A stretch of DNA of 64,000 nt from Dyadobacter flavalbus (GCF_006149045.1 NZ_VBSN01000029.1:1-64000), one strand, 5' to 3'. Numbered from the stretch's first letter, positions 17,776 through 27,590 are shown. The notes: generated by a model not told the origin, from the sequence alone. Translations and numbers: made by a program.

Positions 17776-18754
17776 AAGTACGATTAGGATAAACGCGGAA
17801 AGTGAAGGAGAGCATACGTTGTTGAAAGACAGCTTCCATAGTGCCCCATATAAAGTAATTCATTATGGAACCCGGCATCTGCATAAGCATCTGGAATTAA
17901 TCATGATGAGTGCTTCGCCAGGGATTATGGATGAAGACGAAATATCCATTACCGTAGATGTTCATGAGAAGGCACATCTTAAGCTTTTTACCCAATCGTT
18001 TAGCAAATTACATCCGATGAAAAAAGGAGCCGTTCAGAAGACGGCTGTAAACGTTAAAAAGCACGGTGTTTTTAAATACATACCGCATCCGGTGACACCT
18101 TTTTCCAATGCAAAGTTCAAAACTGTAAACGAGATTCATTTAGATAAAAGTGCGACGCTTATATGGGGTGATATAATTGCCTCTGGACGCGTATATTCCG
18201 GTGAATCCTTTCAATTTACCAGTATTCACAGTATTACAAAGATATTTAGGGATAAAAAACTAGTATTGCTGGATAATCAATTGCTTGAACCAGCCTGGCA
18301 GCCGGTTTCTTCCATTTTGTTCTATGAAGATTATACTCATCAAGCCACCCTGATATTTGTCTCACCTTATGCTCGGGAATTAAAAAGTGAACTGGATGAA
18401 ATTTTAATTGGCCAGTACGAACAAATTACCTTTGGATTTACAGAATGTGCTGCTGATGCTATTATGCTCCGGGCAATGGGCAATGAGGGAACGCTGTTAC
18501 ATGACTGGCTCACCACGATGGGGCAGCTTTGCTGGGAGTTTACCATGCACAAAAGCCAGGATGTTTTGACCGTAGTTGATCCCGAAAAACAGTCGGAAGC
18601 TCTACCACCGGTTATTTCAGACAGCGAAATTAGGAAGACGACAGATGCAATACAAAAGAACGCTGCATATATAGGTGTCGACGGTAAGAAAACGATAATA
18701 AAATTTCGAAAAAAAAAAGCAATCGAAGCAACATGCGCAAAGGCAGAAGTTTAG
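17768..18754 (+). CDS. ureD: Urease accessory protein UreD (UreH)
   Basis: A 328-residue UreD, the scaffold that binds apo-urease and tunnels nickel to the active site. Family blocks include [58 protein letters not shown] and [13 protein letters not shown]. It is longer than Klebsiella UreD (about 270 residues) by a polar, Lys-rich C-terminal tail from about residue 275. It overlaps ureG by 8 bp. In many bacteria ureD comes first in the operon; here it is last of the accessory set, as in many Bacteroidota. Confidence 0.9.
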   Translation: MLKSTIRINAESEGEHTLLKDSFHSAPYKVIHYGTRHLHKHLELIMMSASPGIMDEDEISITVDVHEKAHLKLFTQSFSKLHPMKKGAVQKTAVNVKKHGVFKYIPHPVTPFSNAKFKTVNEIHLDKSATLIWGDIIASGRVYSGESFQFTSIHSITKIFRDKKLVLLDNQLLEPAWQPVSSILFYEDYTHQATLIFVSPYARELKSELDEILIGQYEQITFGFTECAADAIMLRAMGNEGTLLHDWLTTMGQLCWEFTMHKSQDVLTVVDPEKQSEALPPVISDSEIRKTTDAIQKNAAYIGVDGKKTIIKFRKKKAIEATCAKAEV

Positions 18755-18801
18755 CCCAAGGTATGTAAGTATTTAAAGAGAAACCCTTGGTGTAAAAGAA
18801 A

Positions 18802-19146
18802 ATGCATGAAATTTCAATAGTTAGGAATGTGTTTCAGACACTTGAACAAACTTATCCGGAAAAATTTGACCGCATCGTTAAAGTACAGGTTCAGGCAGGC
18901 CTATTGAGCAATGTCCAACCCATATTAATCCAAAATGCATTTGAGGCACTTATCCAGGAAGAGCCGTCTTTGTCTGACGTGGAACTGGAAGTACTGCTTT
19001 TACCGATCATTGCCCATTGTGATGCTTGTGACAAAGATTTTGAAGTAAAAAAGCATAGGTTCATTTGTGTCTGTGGGCTGCCATCAAAAAAAATTATCCA
19101 GGGGGAGGAGCTGCAAATCAGCGAGGTCCAATTTTCTGGCCAGTAA
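18802..19146 (+). CDS. hypA: Nickel metallochaperone HypA
   Basis: A 114-residue HypA. The N-terminal MHE nickel-binding motif is intact (His2). The zinc site shows Cys73-x2-Cys76, but the second pair is Cys89-x-Cys91 (FICVCG) rather than the usual C-x2-C, so one residue is missing from that knuckle. HypA matures [NiFe] hydrogenase and, in Helicobacter, also urease. No hydrogenase gene is in the window, and hypA lies inside the urease operon 47 bp after ureD, so a urease role is the simplest reading. Confidence 0.9.
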   Translation: MHEISIVRNVFQTLEQTYPEKFDRIVKVQVQAGLLSNVQPILIQNAFEALIQEEPSLSDVELEVLLLPIIAHCDACDKDFEVKKHRFICVCGLPSKKIIQGEELQISEVQFSGQ

Positions 19147-19172
19147 AAACTTTTAAGCTAAAAATTATAACA

Positions 19173-19889
19173 ATGAATACGCCTATAAATCCAAAAAGTA
19201 ATAGAATGCCCGTAGGGTCAGTGCAATGCGATAATACAACCCTAAACTTGCTTAAGGCCAATGATTTCGTTGCGAAGGCCATACGTGAAAGGTTACCCGA
19301 TATGTTGGTAATCAATGTATGTTCATCTCCGGGTAGCGGTAAAACTAGCCTAATGCAGGAAACTGGTAGAAGACTGCGTGACAAGATTAATATGGCAGTC
19401 CTGGTTGGGGACCCGGAAACAGATCGTGATGCAATTCGAATGAAAGAAGTAGGTATTAATGCCCTTCAGATCGTAACGGGCGGTATGTGCCACATTGAAG
19501 CCCAGATGATCCTTCAGGCACTGGATCACATTGATTTGACTGGGGTAGATTTACTCTTCATTGAAAATGTTGGAAACCTTGTATGTCCGGCTGCATTTGA
19601 TTTGGGGGAAGATATCCGCGTTACCCTGCTTGCGGCAACAGAGGGAGACGATAAACCTAAAAAATATCCCCGTATGTTCCTGACAAGTGAACTAATGGTA
19701 ATTTCAAAGTCGGACTTGCTTCCTTATGTTCCTTTCTCGGTTGAAGCTGTGACCAAGGATGCCAGAGAAGTTAACCCAACCATTGAAGTGATATCAATCA
19801 GTAGTTTGAAAGGGGACGGAATGGATGAATGGTGCGAATGGCTAGTGACCAAGGTGAACGAAAAAAAAACGAGCCAGGTAGCCATATAG
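19173..19889 (+). CDS. hypB: Nickel-handling GTPase HypB
   Basis: A 238-residue GTPase starting at ATG 19173. It shows the P-loop SSPGSGKTS (residues 51-59), GDPETDRDA, GGMCHIEAQM with the conserved Cys-His metal ligands, ENVGNLVCPAAFDLGED and SKSDLLPY. It lacks the N-terminal CxxCGC motif and the His-rich stretch of some HypBs. With HypA it is thought to pass nickel on to the acceptor enzyme. The gene follows hypA by 26 bp and is followed 11 bp later by a second ureE. Confidence 0.93.
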   Translation: MNTPINPKSNRMPVGSVQCDNTTLNLLKANDFVAKAIRERLPDMLVINVCSSPGSGKTSLMQETGRRLRDKINMAVLVGDPETDRDAIRMKEVGINALQIVTGGMCHIEAQMILQALDHIDLTGVDLLFIENVGNLVCPAAFDLGEDIRVTLLAATEGDDKPKKYPRMFLTSELMVISKSDLLPYVPFSVEAVTKDAREVNPTIEVISISSLKGDGMDEWCEWLVTKVNEKKTSQVAI

Positions 19890-19900
19890 CCCGTCTGACT

Positions 19901-20368
19901 ATGATGAGAGAACCTATTAAAATAACCCGCTCCCTGGGAAACGGTGTAGAGTTGGGGCAAAGAATAATAGATTTTCTAGAAGTGGAGTGGTATGAAACAA
20001 CCAAGTCGCGAATTAGAAAAAAAACGATGGGGGGAATAGATGTTCTGGTAGACAAAGCTGACAGAACCACCTTTCAGAATGGCGATTTACTGTTTGTGTC
20101 GGAAGAACAGGCAATTATTCTAAAAATAAAGCCCTGTGACTGCATTGTACTTCGTCCTACTAATTTAATAAGCGTTGGTATAATTTGTTTCGAGATTGGA
20201 AACAAGCATATTCCTATATTCATGACGGAACAAAAAGAAGTATGTGTAGCGTATGATGCCAATTTATTTGTTATGTTGGATAGTGCAGGTTTTCAGCCAT
20301 GCATTCAAGAAAGGATACTATTTCCGTTTCAAATGACTAAGGCTTTTGGAAACAAAAGTATGCGTTAA
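19901..20368 (+). CDS. Second UreE-like nickel chaperone
   Basis: A 155-residue UreE paralogue starting at ATG 19901. It shares the family pattern with the first copy (RIRKKTMGGIDVLVDKAD, then ICFEIGNKHIPIFMTEQKE) but differs at most other positions. The nickel-binding His of GNKHIP is kept; the C-terminal tail is short and lacks His. It also carries CDCIV, compared with CSCIV in copy one. Placement directly after hypAB suggests a chaperone tuned to the HypA-HypB branch, but this is inference. It is probably the last gene of the urease operon. Confidence 0.87.
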   Translation: MMREPIKITRSLGNGVELGQRIIDFLEVEWYETTKSRIRKKTMGGIDVLVDKADRTTFQNGDLLFVSEEQAIILKIKPCDCIVLRPTNLISVGIICFEIGNKHIPIFMTEQKEVCVAYDANLFVMLDSAGFQPCIQERILFPFQMTKAFGNKSMR

Positions 20369-20994
20369 CCAGTCTAAATAATCTCCATTATAAGATTCCA
20401 GCTTTCAGCGCAATCTTTGTAAAAATGTTCAGAGCACATTTATAATATTGTTTACGGCTTTATCTGCTTTTTTTGTTTCATGCGATATGAAGCCGCAGGC
20501 AGATCGCACACTTAACAATATGGATGTAAGATAAAGAAGTGGCGCTGAACACGGCGGAAAATCGTGTGGTTGTACTATTCCGAACATACCTTGGCCGGAA
20601 TTTAGCATACAATTTGTACAAATCCTGAAGCCTTTATTTCAGTCGATAGACCCTCGCATTGCCCGTAAAGAGCTTCCGACTCCGTAACTCTGGGAAACCT
20701 CTACCAATATGGAGAGTGCAGTAGCCCTTAAGTTAGGTTTTGGTCATTATGGCATCCGGCCAAACTGATGCCATAGAGTTGCTCGGAATCAATGTGTTTG
20801 CCTAATCTGCACAAACCAATGAGCAACTCTTTAATGAGGTGAAACTTTGTTGACCGTTCTCAGTGAAAGACCAAAAGATAGGCATTCCAGATAAATTCAA
20901 AAGTAAGATATTTCCAAGGTTCATTTCAATAAATAACATCACACCAGGAAAAAATAATAATTATTATAAAAATCAAAATTGCTTTTATAACTAG
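20369..20994. other. 626-bp gap with possible decayed coding sequence
   Basis: No intact gene is visible. On the plus strand around 20450-20520, ILFTALSAFFVSCDMKPQAD reads like a lipoprotein signal ending in a lipobox Cys, then meets a stop. A second open piece encodes IQFVQILKPLFQSIDPRIAR. Both could be relics of one gene, perhaps a membrane-fusion protein, but I cannot identify it. The promoter of the TonB receptor should lie near the right end. Confidence 0.3.
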
Positions 20995-23355
20995 ATGAAA
21001 ATAAGGATTTTACTATTGTTGGCGGTTTTTGGTGTGACAAAGTCATTTTCCCAATTTACGATCAAAGGAAAGGTAACTGACTCGGGTAGCAAACTTCCTA
21101 TCACAGATGCCAGCATTATTAGCAGTAAATCGACAGGGACTCGCAGCAATTCGAACGGTCTATTTGAGCTTCAATCAAACGAGAAGATAGGAGAGATAAG
21201 GGTAAGTAGTTTAGGTTACGCGACACAGGTTGTCGAAATCACCAATAGTAATCAGTTTATTGAGGTTTTGTTGGTAGAATCCGCCGGTCAGGAATTAGGC
21301 GAAGTTAACATCACTTCCAAATACTACAAAGAGTATAATCTTAATACGGTTTCGAGCGCATTGCGCCTGCAAAGTCCGTTGATCAATCTTTCCCAAAACA
21401 TTCAGGAAGTTGGCAGCGAGTTGATCTATGACCAAGCTGTGTTTAATATGACTGACGGCGTTTCACGAAATGTCAGCGGAGTGGTTCGACAGGAAGTGTC
21501 CAATAACCTGGGACCTTTTATGTTCATGCGTGGCGGACTGGTTTCCACGCTTCGGAACGGAATTGATCTTACGCCCATTTACCGTGGCCCGGTTCCCGAA
21601 GACGCCGCCATCATCGACCGTGTGGAGTTTATCAAAGGTCCTTCCGGCTTTATGAATAACATTGGCGATCCGGCGGGTACTTTCAATGTCATGACCAAGC
21701 AGCCTACCGGCAAGCCGCATTATACGATCAATGCGATGCTGGGCAACTGGGATTTTTACCGGGTGTCGGCCGACCTCGACGGGCTGCTGGACAAAAAAGG
21801 CAAGGTACAATACCGGTTCAATGTGATGGGTATGGCTTCCAATTCATTTGTCAAAACCGATTTTAACAAACGCCTGCTCGTAGCCCCCGTCATCAAATAT
21901 GTCGCCAGTGACAAGACCACGGTGTCTGCTGAATATATGTACCAACAGTTCAGCTATGCGATGATGAGCCCGATCGTGATGACTCCGGTTGGATTCGGGA
22001 CGTTACCGAATGATTTTACCATTAATGAAAAGAGCCTTGATCCTTATAATGTTTCGGATCACACCGGTTTTGTGACATTTAACCATGCGTTTAATAAAAA
22101 CTGGAGTGTGACCGCTAGGGGGGCCTTTATGAGAAATCAGAAAGAGGGGATTTACATGTGGGTAACGGGTGCCAATTCCGCAAACCCCAACATCCTGCTC
22201 CGCAACCCGAAATACGACCTGGACCAGGCGACCGTTTTCTCTCAGCAGGCATTTGTAAATGGTAAACTTAGAACCGGTGCGATCGACCACCAGATACTGG
22301 CTGGCGTGGATTTAAACCAGAAGAAATTCACTGCCGACAGCTACGTTTCCTACGATACGCAGACAAACGATAACGGAACACTTATCTTAACATATTATCC
22401 GCTCGACATTACAAATCCGGTGCATGGTGCCCAAATACCGGATTACCAAACACCCGGAGGGATTCACAACGGTAATACCAGTCAGAAGATCCATTACTAC
22501 TCCGTGTACGCCATGGACGAGCTGGTTTTTTTTCAAAACAAATTGCGACTGACACTGGGTGCCCGGTTTACCTCCGTCAAAACTAACAACATGGTGTTAA
22601 AAGTGGAAACAGGTTCTGAGGATCAAAAGGTAACACCCCGCATCGGTCTCAGTTACAGCCTCAAACCCGATTTTTCCGTTTATGCACTTTATGATAGGAC
22701 CATCGTACCGCAAACCGGAGCGACAAGCACTGGTGGGGTGATCAAACCGCTTACAGGTGTGAACAATGAGATCGGGGTCAAAAAGAATTGGTTCGACAAC
22801 CGCTGGAATACAACATTGGCGGTTTACAAGATCAAACGGTCCAATATCGTTTCCTCAGATCCCGACAATCCATCATACCGGATACAGGTGGGAGAAACGA
22901 GTTCGCAAGGTATTGATGTGGATGTCAAAGGGGAAATCGCCCGCGGTCTGAATGTTGTGGTTAACTATGCCTTTAGTGACGCGGAAGTGGAGCATGACGT
23001 AAATACAGCCCTGATCGGTCAGCGCACACCGATGTATGTCAAGCATATTCAAAATACCTGGCTGAATTATGAGTTGCCTTCCAATATCCTGAACGGTGTT
23101 TCGGTTTCGCTGGGTTACCAGTATCAGGCGGGCAGGGGAGAAAGATATGTAACGGCCGCGCCGCAGCCTGTTCCTGATTTTTTTCGTCTGGATGCGGGCA
23201 CGGGTTACCGAATAAAAAAAATGAAAATCAATCTCATTATCAATAATTTATTAAACAAACACCTGATCGCTACGCCCTGGTACAGAGGAAATCTATACTA
23301 CTGGGTGCCGCAGGCTTCGATCAATGGTCGGCTTAGTGTGAGCTATTCATTTTAA
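20995..23355 (+). CDS. TonB-dependent receptor (siderophore-receptor type)
   Basis: A 786-residue outer-membrane receptor. Residues 1-19 are a signal peptide (LLLLAVFGVTKSFSQ). A carboxypeptidase-regulatory-like domain (about 22-95: FTIKGKVTDSGSKLPITDAS), typical of Bacteroidota, comes next. It is followed by a plug (FMFMRGGLVSTLRNGIDL, IIDRVEFIKGPSGFMNNIGD) and a 22-strand-type barrel ending in Phe (INGRLSVSYSF). Plug and barrel resemble ferric-siderophore receptors. It starts a probable operon with three ABC-transporter genes (33 bp to the next). Next to the urease genes, a metal-chelate substrate such as nickel is plausible but unproven. G+C appears higher here than in the urease genes. 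Confidence 0.9.
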   Translation: MKIRILLLLAVFGVTKSFSQFTIKGKVTDSGSKLPITDASIISSKSTGTRSNSNGLFELQSNEKIGEIRVSSLGYATQVVEITNSNQFIEVLLVESAGQELGEVNITSKYYKEYNLNTVSSALRLQSPLINLSQNIQEVGSELIYDQAVFNMTDGVSRNVSGVVRQEVSNNLGPFMFMRGGLVSTLRNGIDLTPIYRGPVPEDAAIIDRVEFIKGPSGFMNNIGDPAGTFNVMTKQPTGKPHYTINAMLGNWDFYRVSADLDGLLDKKGKVQYRFNVMGMASNSFVKTDFNKRLLVAPVIKYVASDKTTVSAEYMYQQFSYAMMSPIVMTPVGFGTLPNDFTINEKSLDPYNVSDHTGFVTFNHAFNKNWSVTARGAFMRNQKEGIYMWVTGANSANPNILLRNPKYDLDQATVFSQQAFVNGKLRTGAIDHQILAGVDLNQKKFTADSYVSYDTQTNDNGTLILTYYPLDITNPVHGAQIPDYQTPGGIHNGNTSQKIHYYSVYAMDELVFFQNKLRLTLGARFTSVKTNNMVLKVETGSEDQKVTPRIGLSYSLKPDFSVYALYDRTIVPQTGATSTGGVIKPLTGVNNEIGVKKNWFDNRWNTTLAVYKIKRSNIVSSDPDNPSYRIQVGETSSQGIDVDVKGEIARGLNVVVNYAFSDAEVEHDVNTALIGQRTPMYVKHIQNTWLNYELPSNILNGVSVSLGYQYQAGRGERYVTAAPQPVPDFFRLDAGTGYRIKKMKINLIINNLLNKHLIATPWYRGNLYYWVPQASINGRLSVSYSF

Positions 23356-23387
23356 TTGTCCATTGATATTTTAATACTCCAATTTTT

Positions 23388-24095
23388 ATGCTGAAAGCAG
23401 AAAACCTGACCAAACAATTTGGCACGCATACCGCATTGAATAACCTCAATCTGGAAATCAAAAAAGGCGATATCTACTGTCTGCTAGGTTCAAACGGTGC
23501 TGGAAAATCGACCACCATCAATATTTTTCTGGGCTTTATCCCTGCCAACAGCGGCCGCGCATTAATTGACGGACATGAAGTGACGGTCAACAACCATACA
23601 ACCCGCGATCTGGTGGCCTATATCCCCGAAGTGGTTAATCTGTATGGTACCCTGACCGGCATGGAAAACCTTGAATTTTTCAGCGGCCTTTCCGGGTACA
23701 ACTATTCGAAAGAGGAACTTACCAGCTTTATGGAAACGGCCGGTCTGCAACATTCGGCGATCAATAAACGTGTCTCTTCTTATTCGAAGGGTATGCGGCA
23801 AAAGGTCGGTATCGCTATTGCACTGGTCAAAAAAGCCAAAGCGCTTTTCCTTGACGAGCCCACTTCCGGCTTGGATCCGCACGCCAGTAATGAGTTTTCG
23901 CAGATCATCACCCGTCTCAGCGATCAAGGAGTAAGTACATTAATGGCCACCCACGATATTCTGATGGCCAAAAATCTCGGTAACAGGATTGGGATCATGC
24001 ACCAGGGCACATTGCATCACGACCTGCTTTCCGAGGAAATTTCACATTCCGACCTGACTAGGATTTACATTGACATTGTAAAACAAGACGTGTAG
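23388..24095 (+). CDS. ABC transporter ATP-binding protein
   Basis: A 235-residue ABC ATPase. Walker A is GSNGAGKST (residues 34-42), the signature is SYSKGMRQKVGIA, Walker B is ALFLDEPTSGLD and the switch His is in MATHD. The closest style is the NosF/GldA/CcmA group that works with ABC-2 permeases. It starts 33 bp after the TonB receptor and its stop is directly followed by the first permease ATG, so the four genes form one operon. It would power transport by the two permeases that follow. Direction is more likely export than uptake for this class, which complicates a simple uptake model. Confidence 0.92.
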   Translation: MLKAENLTKQFGTHTALNNLNLEIKKGDIYCLLGSNGAGKSTTINIFLGFIPANSGRALIDGHEVTVNNHTTRDLVAYIPEVVNLYGTLTGMENLEFFSGLSGYNYSKEELTSFMETAGLQHSAINKRVSSYSKGMRQKVGIAIALVKKAKALFLDEPTSGLDPHASNEFSQIITRLSDQGVSTLMATHDILMAKNLGNRIGIMHQGTLHHDLLSEEISHSDLTRIYIDIVKQDV

Positions 24096-25493
24096 ATGAT
24101 CCGCTTACTTATTCAAAAAGAATTAAAGGAAATGTTCCGGACTTCGAGGGTCGTCTGGATGCTCGCGGCAATCCTTACGCTGACGATTCTGGCGCTCTAC
24201 AATGGTTATTCTTCCTACCTAAGCTGTAGCCTCCTGCTGAGCGAGTCGCAGGAGGTTACGTATAATCAATTCATTTCCCAGGGCGACAAAAATCCGCATC
24301 TGGGTGCACATTTCGGGTTTTATGCCTACAAACCCACGGCTGATATGGCCATGATCGAGAATGGGATCGAGGATTATACTGGTAACTCTTTTTATTTGGA
24401 ACCGCATAAACGGGGCGTAGTCAAGTTCAAGGAGATCAGCGACGCAACAGGGTTGAGAAGTTTCGGTTTTTTGAATATCGGCTACTTGGTGCAGTTCATT
24501 TTACCCCTTTTTATCTTTCTGATCTGCCACAATATTTTTTCCAAAGAATGGGAAAACGGCACGATCAAGCTGCTGCTCAGCTCCAAGGCAACCACCGCTC
24601 AGATTTTCGCAGGGAAGCTTTGTGCGTGTCTGGTACTGATACTTTCCATGATCTTTTTCATCGCGTTGATCTGTCTGATACTTTTATGGAAAGCAAACGA
24701 TCAGGCAGGTTTTGCCCGAATACTGCCAGCTTACTGTATTTATATTTCAGGTCTTATCCTTTTTTCTACGCTGATCATGACCATAGGCGTCAGCGTTTCC
24801 CTGCTGACCAAAAGCTCGACCCTATCGCTGATCCTGCTCTCAGGCTTCTGGCTGATTGGTGTGTTTCTGCTACCCAGACTATCGGGGGAGATTTCCAAAA
24901 ACCTGCATCCTGCTATTACCTCGCTGGAATTTGAAAACAAGACTTTCGATGAAAAACAATATGGCGTAGGTGATGAAGGGCACAAGGATGTGCGCCGCGA
25001 AGAGCTGCTTCAAAGCACGATGAAGCAATACTATGTAAGCAAAATCGAAGATCTGCCAGTCTATTTCATTCCGATCACGATTGAGTTTTTCGAAGAATCG
25101 GACGGTGTTGTCATGGACAGGGCGTATCAGGCTGTGGATAATAACGAGAGCTTGCAGGACGGTTTTGTGCTGGCCAGCGCCTGGCTTTCGCCCTTTCTGG
25201 CGTTCCGCGATTTTTCTATGCGCATCACGGCGACTGATATGAGCACGCATAATGATTTTTCACAAAAAGCAGAGCTGCACCGGCGAAAGGTTGGAGTCAT
25301 CGTGGATGAATTTTACCAAAAAAACACGGTAGCCGGCAATGATTTCTGGAAAACGGTGCCGCAGTTTTCCTACAATGCCCCCGGCATTGGCTGGCGGCTC
25401 GGGAACGCAGTCCATTCTATGGTCATTCTCTTCGGCTGGACTATTTTCTCAGTATTTCTCATGGCTTTCAGTTGCCGGAAAATGACTGTTTAA
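24096..25493 (+). CDS. ABC-2 type permease (DUF3526-like), first subunit
   Basis: A 465-residue membrane protein. One helix near residues 20-42 is followed by a large extracytoplasmic loop (about 45-150), then a cluster of five helices (about 150-290, for example YLVQFILPLFIFLICHNIFS), a second soluble region (290-430) and a final helix. It carries the ABC-2 pattern SKEWENGTIKLLLSSKATT, the cytosolic coupling segment after helix two. It begins immediately after the ATPase stop codon, so translation is probably coupled. It resembles NosY/DUF3526 permeases found in pairs in Bacteroidota. Substrate unknown. Confidence 0.82.
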   Translation: MIRLLIQKELKEMFRTSRVVWMLAAILTLTILALYNGYSSYLSCSLLLSESQEVTYNQFISQGDKNPHLGAHFGFYAYKPTADMAMIENGIEDYTGNSFYLEPHKRGVVKFKEISDATGLRSFGFLNIGYLVQFILPLFIFLICHNIFSKEWENGTIKLLLSSKATTAQIFAGKLCACLVLILSMIFFIALICLILLWKANDQAGFARILPAYCIYISGLILFSTLIMTIGVSVSLLTKSSTLSLILLSGFWLIGVFLLPRLSGEISKNLHPAITSLEFENKTFDEKQYGVGDEGHKDVRREELLQSTMKQYYVSKIEDLPVYFIPITIEFFEESDGVVMDRAYQAVDNNESLQDGFVLASAWLSPFLAFRDFSMRITATDMSTHNDFSQKAELHRRKVGVIVDEFYQKNTVAGNDFWKTVPQFSYNAPGIGWRLGNAVHSMVILFGWTIFSVFLMAFSCRKMTV

Positions 25494-25532
25494 GGTTGCC
25501 AAACCCGCATCGCCCGATTTAAAATCACTTTC

Positions 25533-26996
25533 ATGAAATTACCGGTTATCCATATATTATTTAGACACGAAATCAAGATCCTTGCTCGAAACAAGGTTTT
25601 TGTCTCCCTTTTTACCCTGATCATTCTGATGCTGATTTCTTCGCTCTGGATCGGCAGCAGTATGCTTCACAAGCAGGAGGAAACAATCATTAAGATCCGG
25701 CAGTCGGAGGCGGAAATGACCGACAGCCTGAAAACCCGGATCAAAAGAGTTGAAGCCAACCAGATGACCTATCCTGGCTTTATCTGGGACGATCCTACTT
25801 TTGCCTACAACGTCGCGCGAAATGAAGGACCGAAATATGCGGTTAAACATCCATTTCCACTACAGGCACTGAATGTGGGACAAAGTGATGTGCAGCCATT
25901 TTATTACAAGGTTTATATCAATAAAAAGCAATATCTGACCTACGAGTCCGAAATCGAAAACAGTTTTTTACAGTTCATCGGCAATTTCGACTTCGCATTT
26001 GTGGTTATTTATCTTTTTCCGCTGCTGATCATTGTATTTAGCTACAATGTGTTGTCCTCTGAAAAGGAGCAGGGAACGTGGGTGCTGCTTAAAACCAGTA
26101 ACCAGTCCATTGCCCAAATGATCCTCTGGCGCATAGGAATACGGTATGCCCTTTTCACGCTGTTCTTTTGGGCGGTTGTAACACCATTTCTGATCAGCCA
26201 AATCGGAACCGGATTTTTGGGCACGGGCAACTGGTTTTGGCTGGTAGCATTTGTCTCGCTGTATTTCGCATTTTGGTTTGGGATGTCGTTTCTGGTCAAC
26301 AGCTTTTCGATGAGTTCCAATGTGAATGCAATGGTGCTCATATTTATCTGGCTTTTCACCGGAGTTATCGTTCCTAATCTTTTGCAGATTGGCCTTAATA
26401 AAGCATATCCCATCCCCAGCCGCATTGACATGCTCACCGAAGAGCGGAATGCGATAAATCAATACTTTGAAAAGGATGGACGGGATCTGACCAAAGATGT
26501 GTTTAGCAGTCCGCGCACGATGATCCGGCAAGCCTCCATTATTACGCCCGGAATGGTGTATGGTTACGGAGTGATCGTTTACAAGAGTCAGGAAATCAAG
26601 GATGTGGCTACCAATGTTGCGGAGGGCAAACTTTATGGCCAGATCCGCAAACAGCAGCAGGCAATCGGCCGTCTGAAAGTGCTAAGCCCGGCCCTGATGA
26701 TGCAGGAAGAATTGTCAGCTTTAACCGGCACACATTGGGAGCAGTTTAACCGCTTCAGTATGGATGTTGATAGCTTCCGGAAAGAGACACAGCGATTTTA
26801 TTATCCCAAAATGGCCCATGAAAATACTTACCGGACTTTCAATTTACAAAATGTAGATGCTATCCCTCAGTCTGCCTCCCGAGACTATCACGGTTATTCG
26901 TCGATAGACCTCAAGCAGACATTTGTTACATACGTTGCACTGATTTTAGTAGCCCTTTTAATGGCATACCAAAGGTTATTGAAAGCCGAAAAATAG
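25533..26996 (+). CDS. ABC-2 type permease (DUF3526-like), second subunit
   Basis: A 487-residue paralogue of the preceding permease with the same plan: helix near residues 18-40, a long soluble loop, five central helices (about 145-300), a second soluble domain and a terminal helix (TFVTYVALILVALLMAYQRL). The coupling segment is LSSEKEQGTWVLLKTSNQS. The two probably form a heterodimer with two copies of the ATPase. It starts 39 bp after the first permease and is the last gene of the TonB-ABC set. An IS256 relic lies directly downstream. Confidence 0.82.
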   Translation: MKLPVIHILFRHEIKILARNKVFVSLFTLIILMLISSLWIGSSMLHKQEETIIKIRQSEAEMTDSLKTRIKRVEANQMTYPGFIWDDPTFAYNVARNEGPKYAVKHPFPLQALNVGQSDVQPFYYKVYINKKQYLTYESEIENSFLQFIGNFDFAFVVIYLFPLLIIVFSYNVLSSEKEQGTWVLLKTSNQSIAQMILWRIGIRYALFTLFFWAVVTPFLISQIGTGFLGTGNWFWLVAFVSLYFAFWFGMSFLVNSFSMSSNVNAMVLIFIWLFTGVIVPNLLQIGLNKAYPIPSRIDMLTEERNAINQYFEKDGRDLTKDVFSSPRTMIRQASIITPGMVYGYGVIVYKSQEIKDVATNVAEGKLYGQIRKQQQAIGRLKVLSPALMMQEELSALTGTHWEQFNRFSMDVDSFRKETQRFYYPKMAHENTYRTFNLQNVDAIPQSASRDYHGYSSIDLKQTFVTYVALILVALLMAYQRLLKAEK

Positions 26997-27040
26997 AATT
27001 GCAGCCTCAACAAAGTTTGATCTGTCTCATAAATAACTGA

Positions 27041-27387
27041 TTGTCCATAGTCAATGTAGGGGCTCCTGCCTGGCAGGCGGCCCTGGTTGCCTTGGATAGT
27101 CTCGAACTCAAATGGAATGGCAAATATTCCTATGCCATCAAAAGCTGGAGAGAAAACTGGGATGAGTTGACCGCCTTTTTTGATTTTCCCTTGGAGATCA
27201 GACAAATCATTTATACTACCAACTTGATTGAAACCTTAATGGGAAAATAAGAAAGTATATGAGAAACAAACTTTCCTTCCCTACTGATGAAGCGGTGATG
27301 AAATCGGTTTACCTAGCACTCAGGGAAGCTTCAAAGAAATGGACAATGCCCATCAGAAACTGGGGCATGATCTTGAGCCAATTTTAA
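27041..27387 (+). pseudogene. IS256-family (mutator) transposase relic
   Basis: The first frame encodes KYSYAIKSWRENWDELTAFF and [19 protein letters not shown], then stops. A one-base shift resumes with [20 protein letters not shown] and [20 protein letters not shown], ending at 27387. This is the well-conserved C-terminal part of IS256-type transposases. The 5' two-thirds and both ends of the element are missing. It lies between the ABC permease gene and the haloperoxidase gene. Confidence 0.85.
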
Positions 27388-27466
27388 CTATTTTTGAAAC
27401 CAGGGTCAGGCTGTAAGCCTTGCCCGACCCCGATTGAAAAGTTTACACAATTAATGCGATAGTCCC

Positions 27467-27590
27467 TTGTGCATATGAAGGCAGTAAATCCTTTACACTT
27501 ACCCGCACTGCCCTGGTCGAATTCCTGGGCGAGCAGCACATGGCAGAGCACGTTTTGGTTCCTGCTGACGGTCAGGTCTACACGTTCTAA
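27467..27590 (+). pseudogene. Unidentified 3' remnant before the haloperoxidase gene
   Basis: An open stretch ending TAA at 27588-27590 encodes SFTLTRTALVEFLGEQHMAE and VLVPADGQVYTF with no start codon. The codon pattern looks like a real C-terminus truncated at its 5' side by the IS256 relic. I do not recognise the family. Confidence 0.3.
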
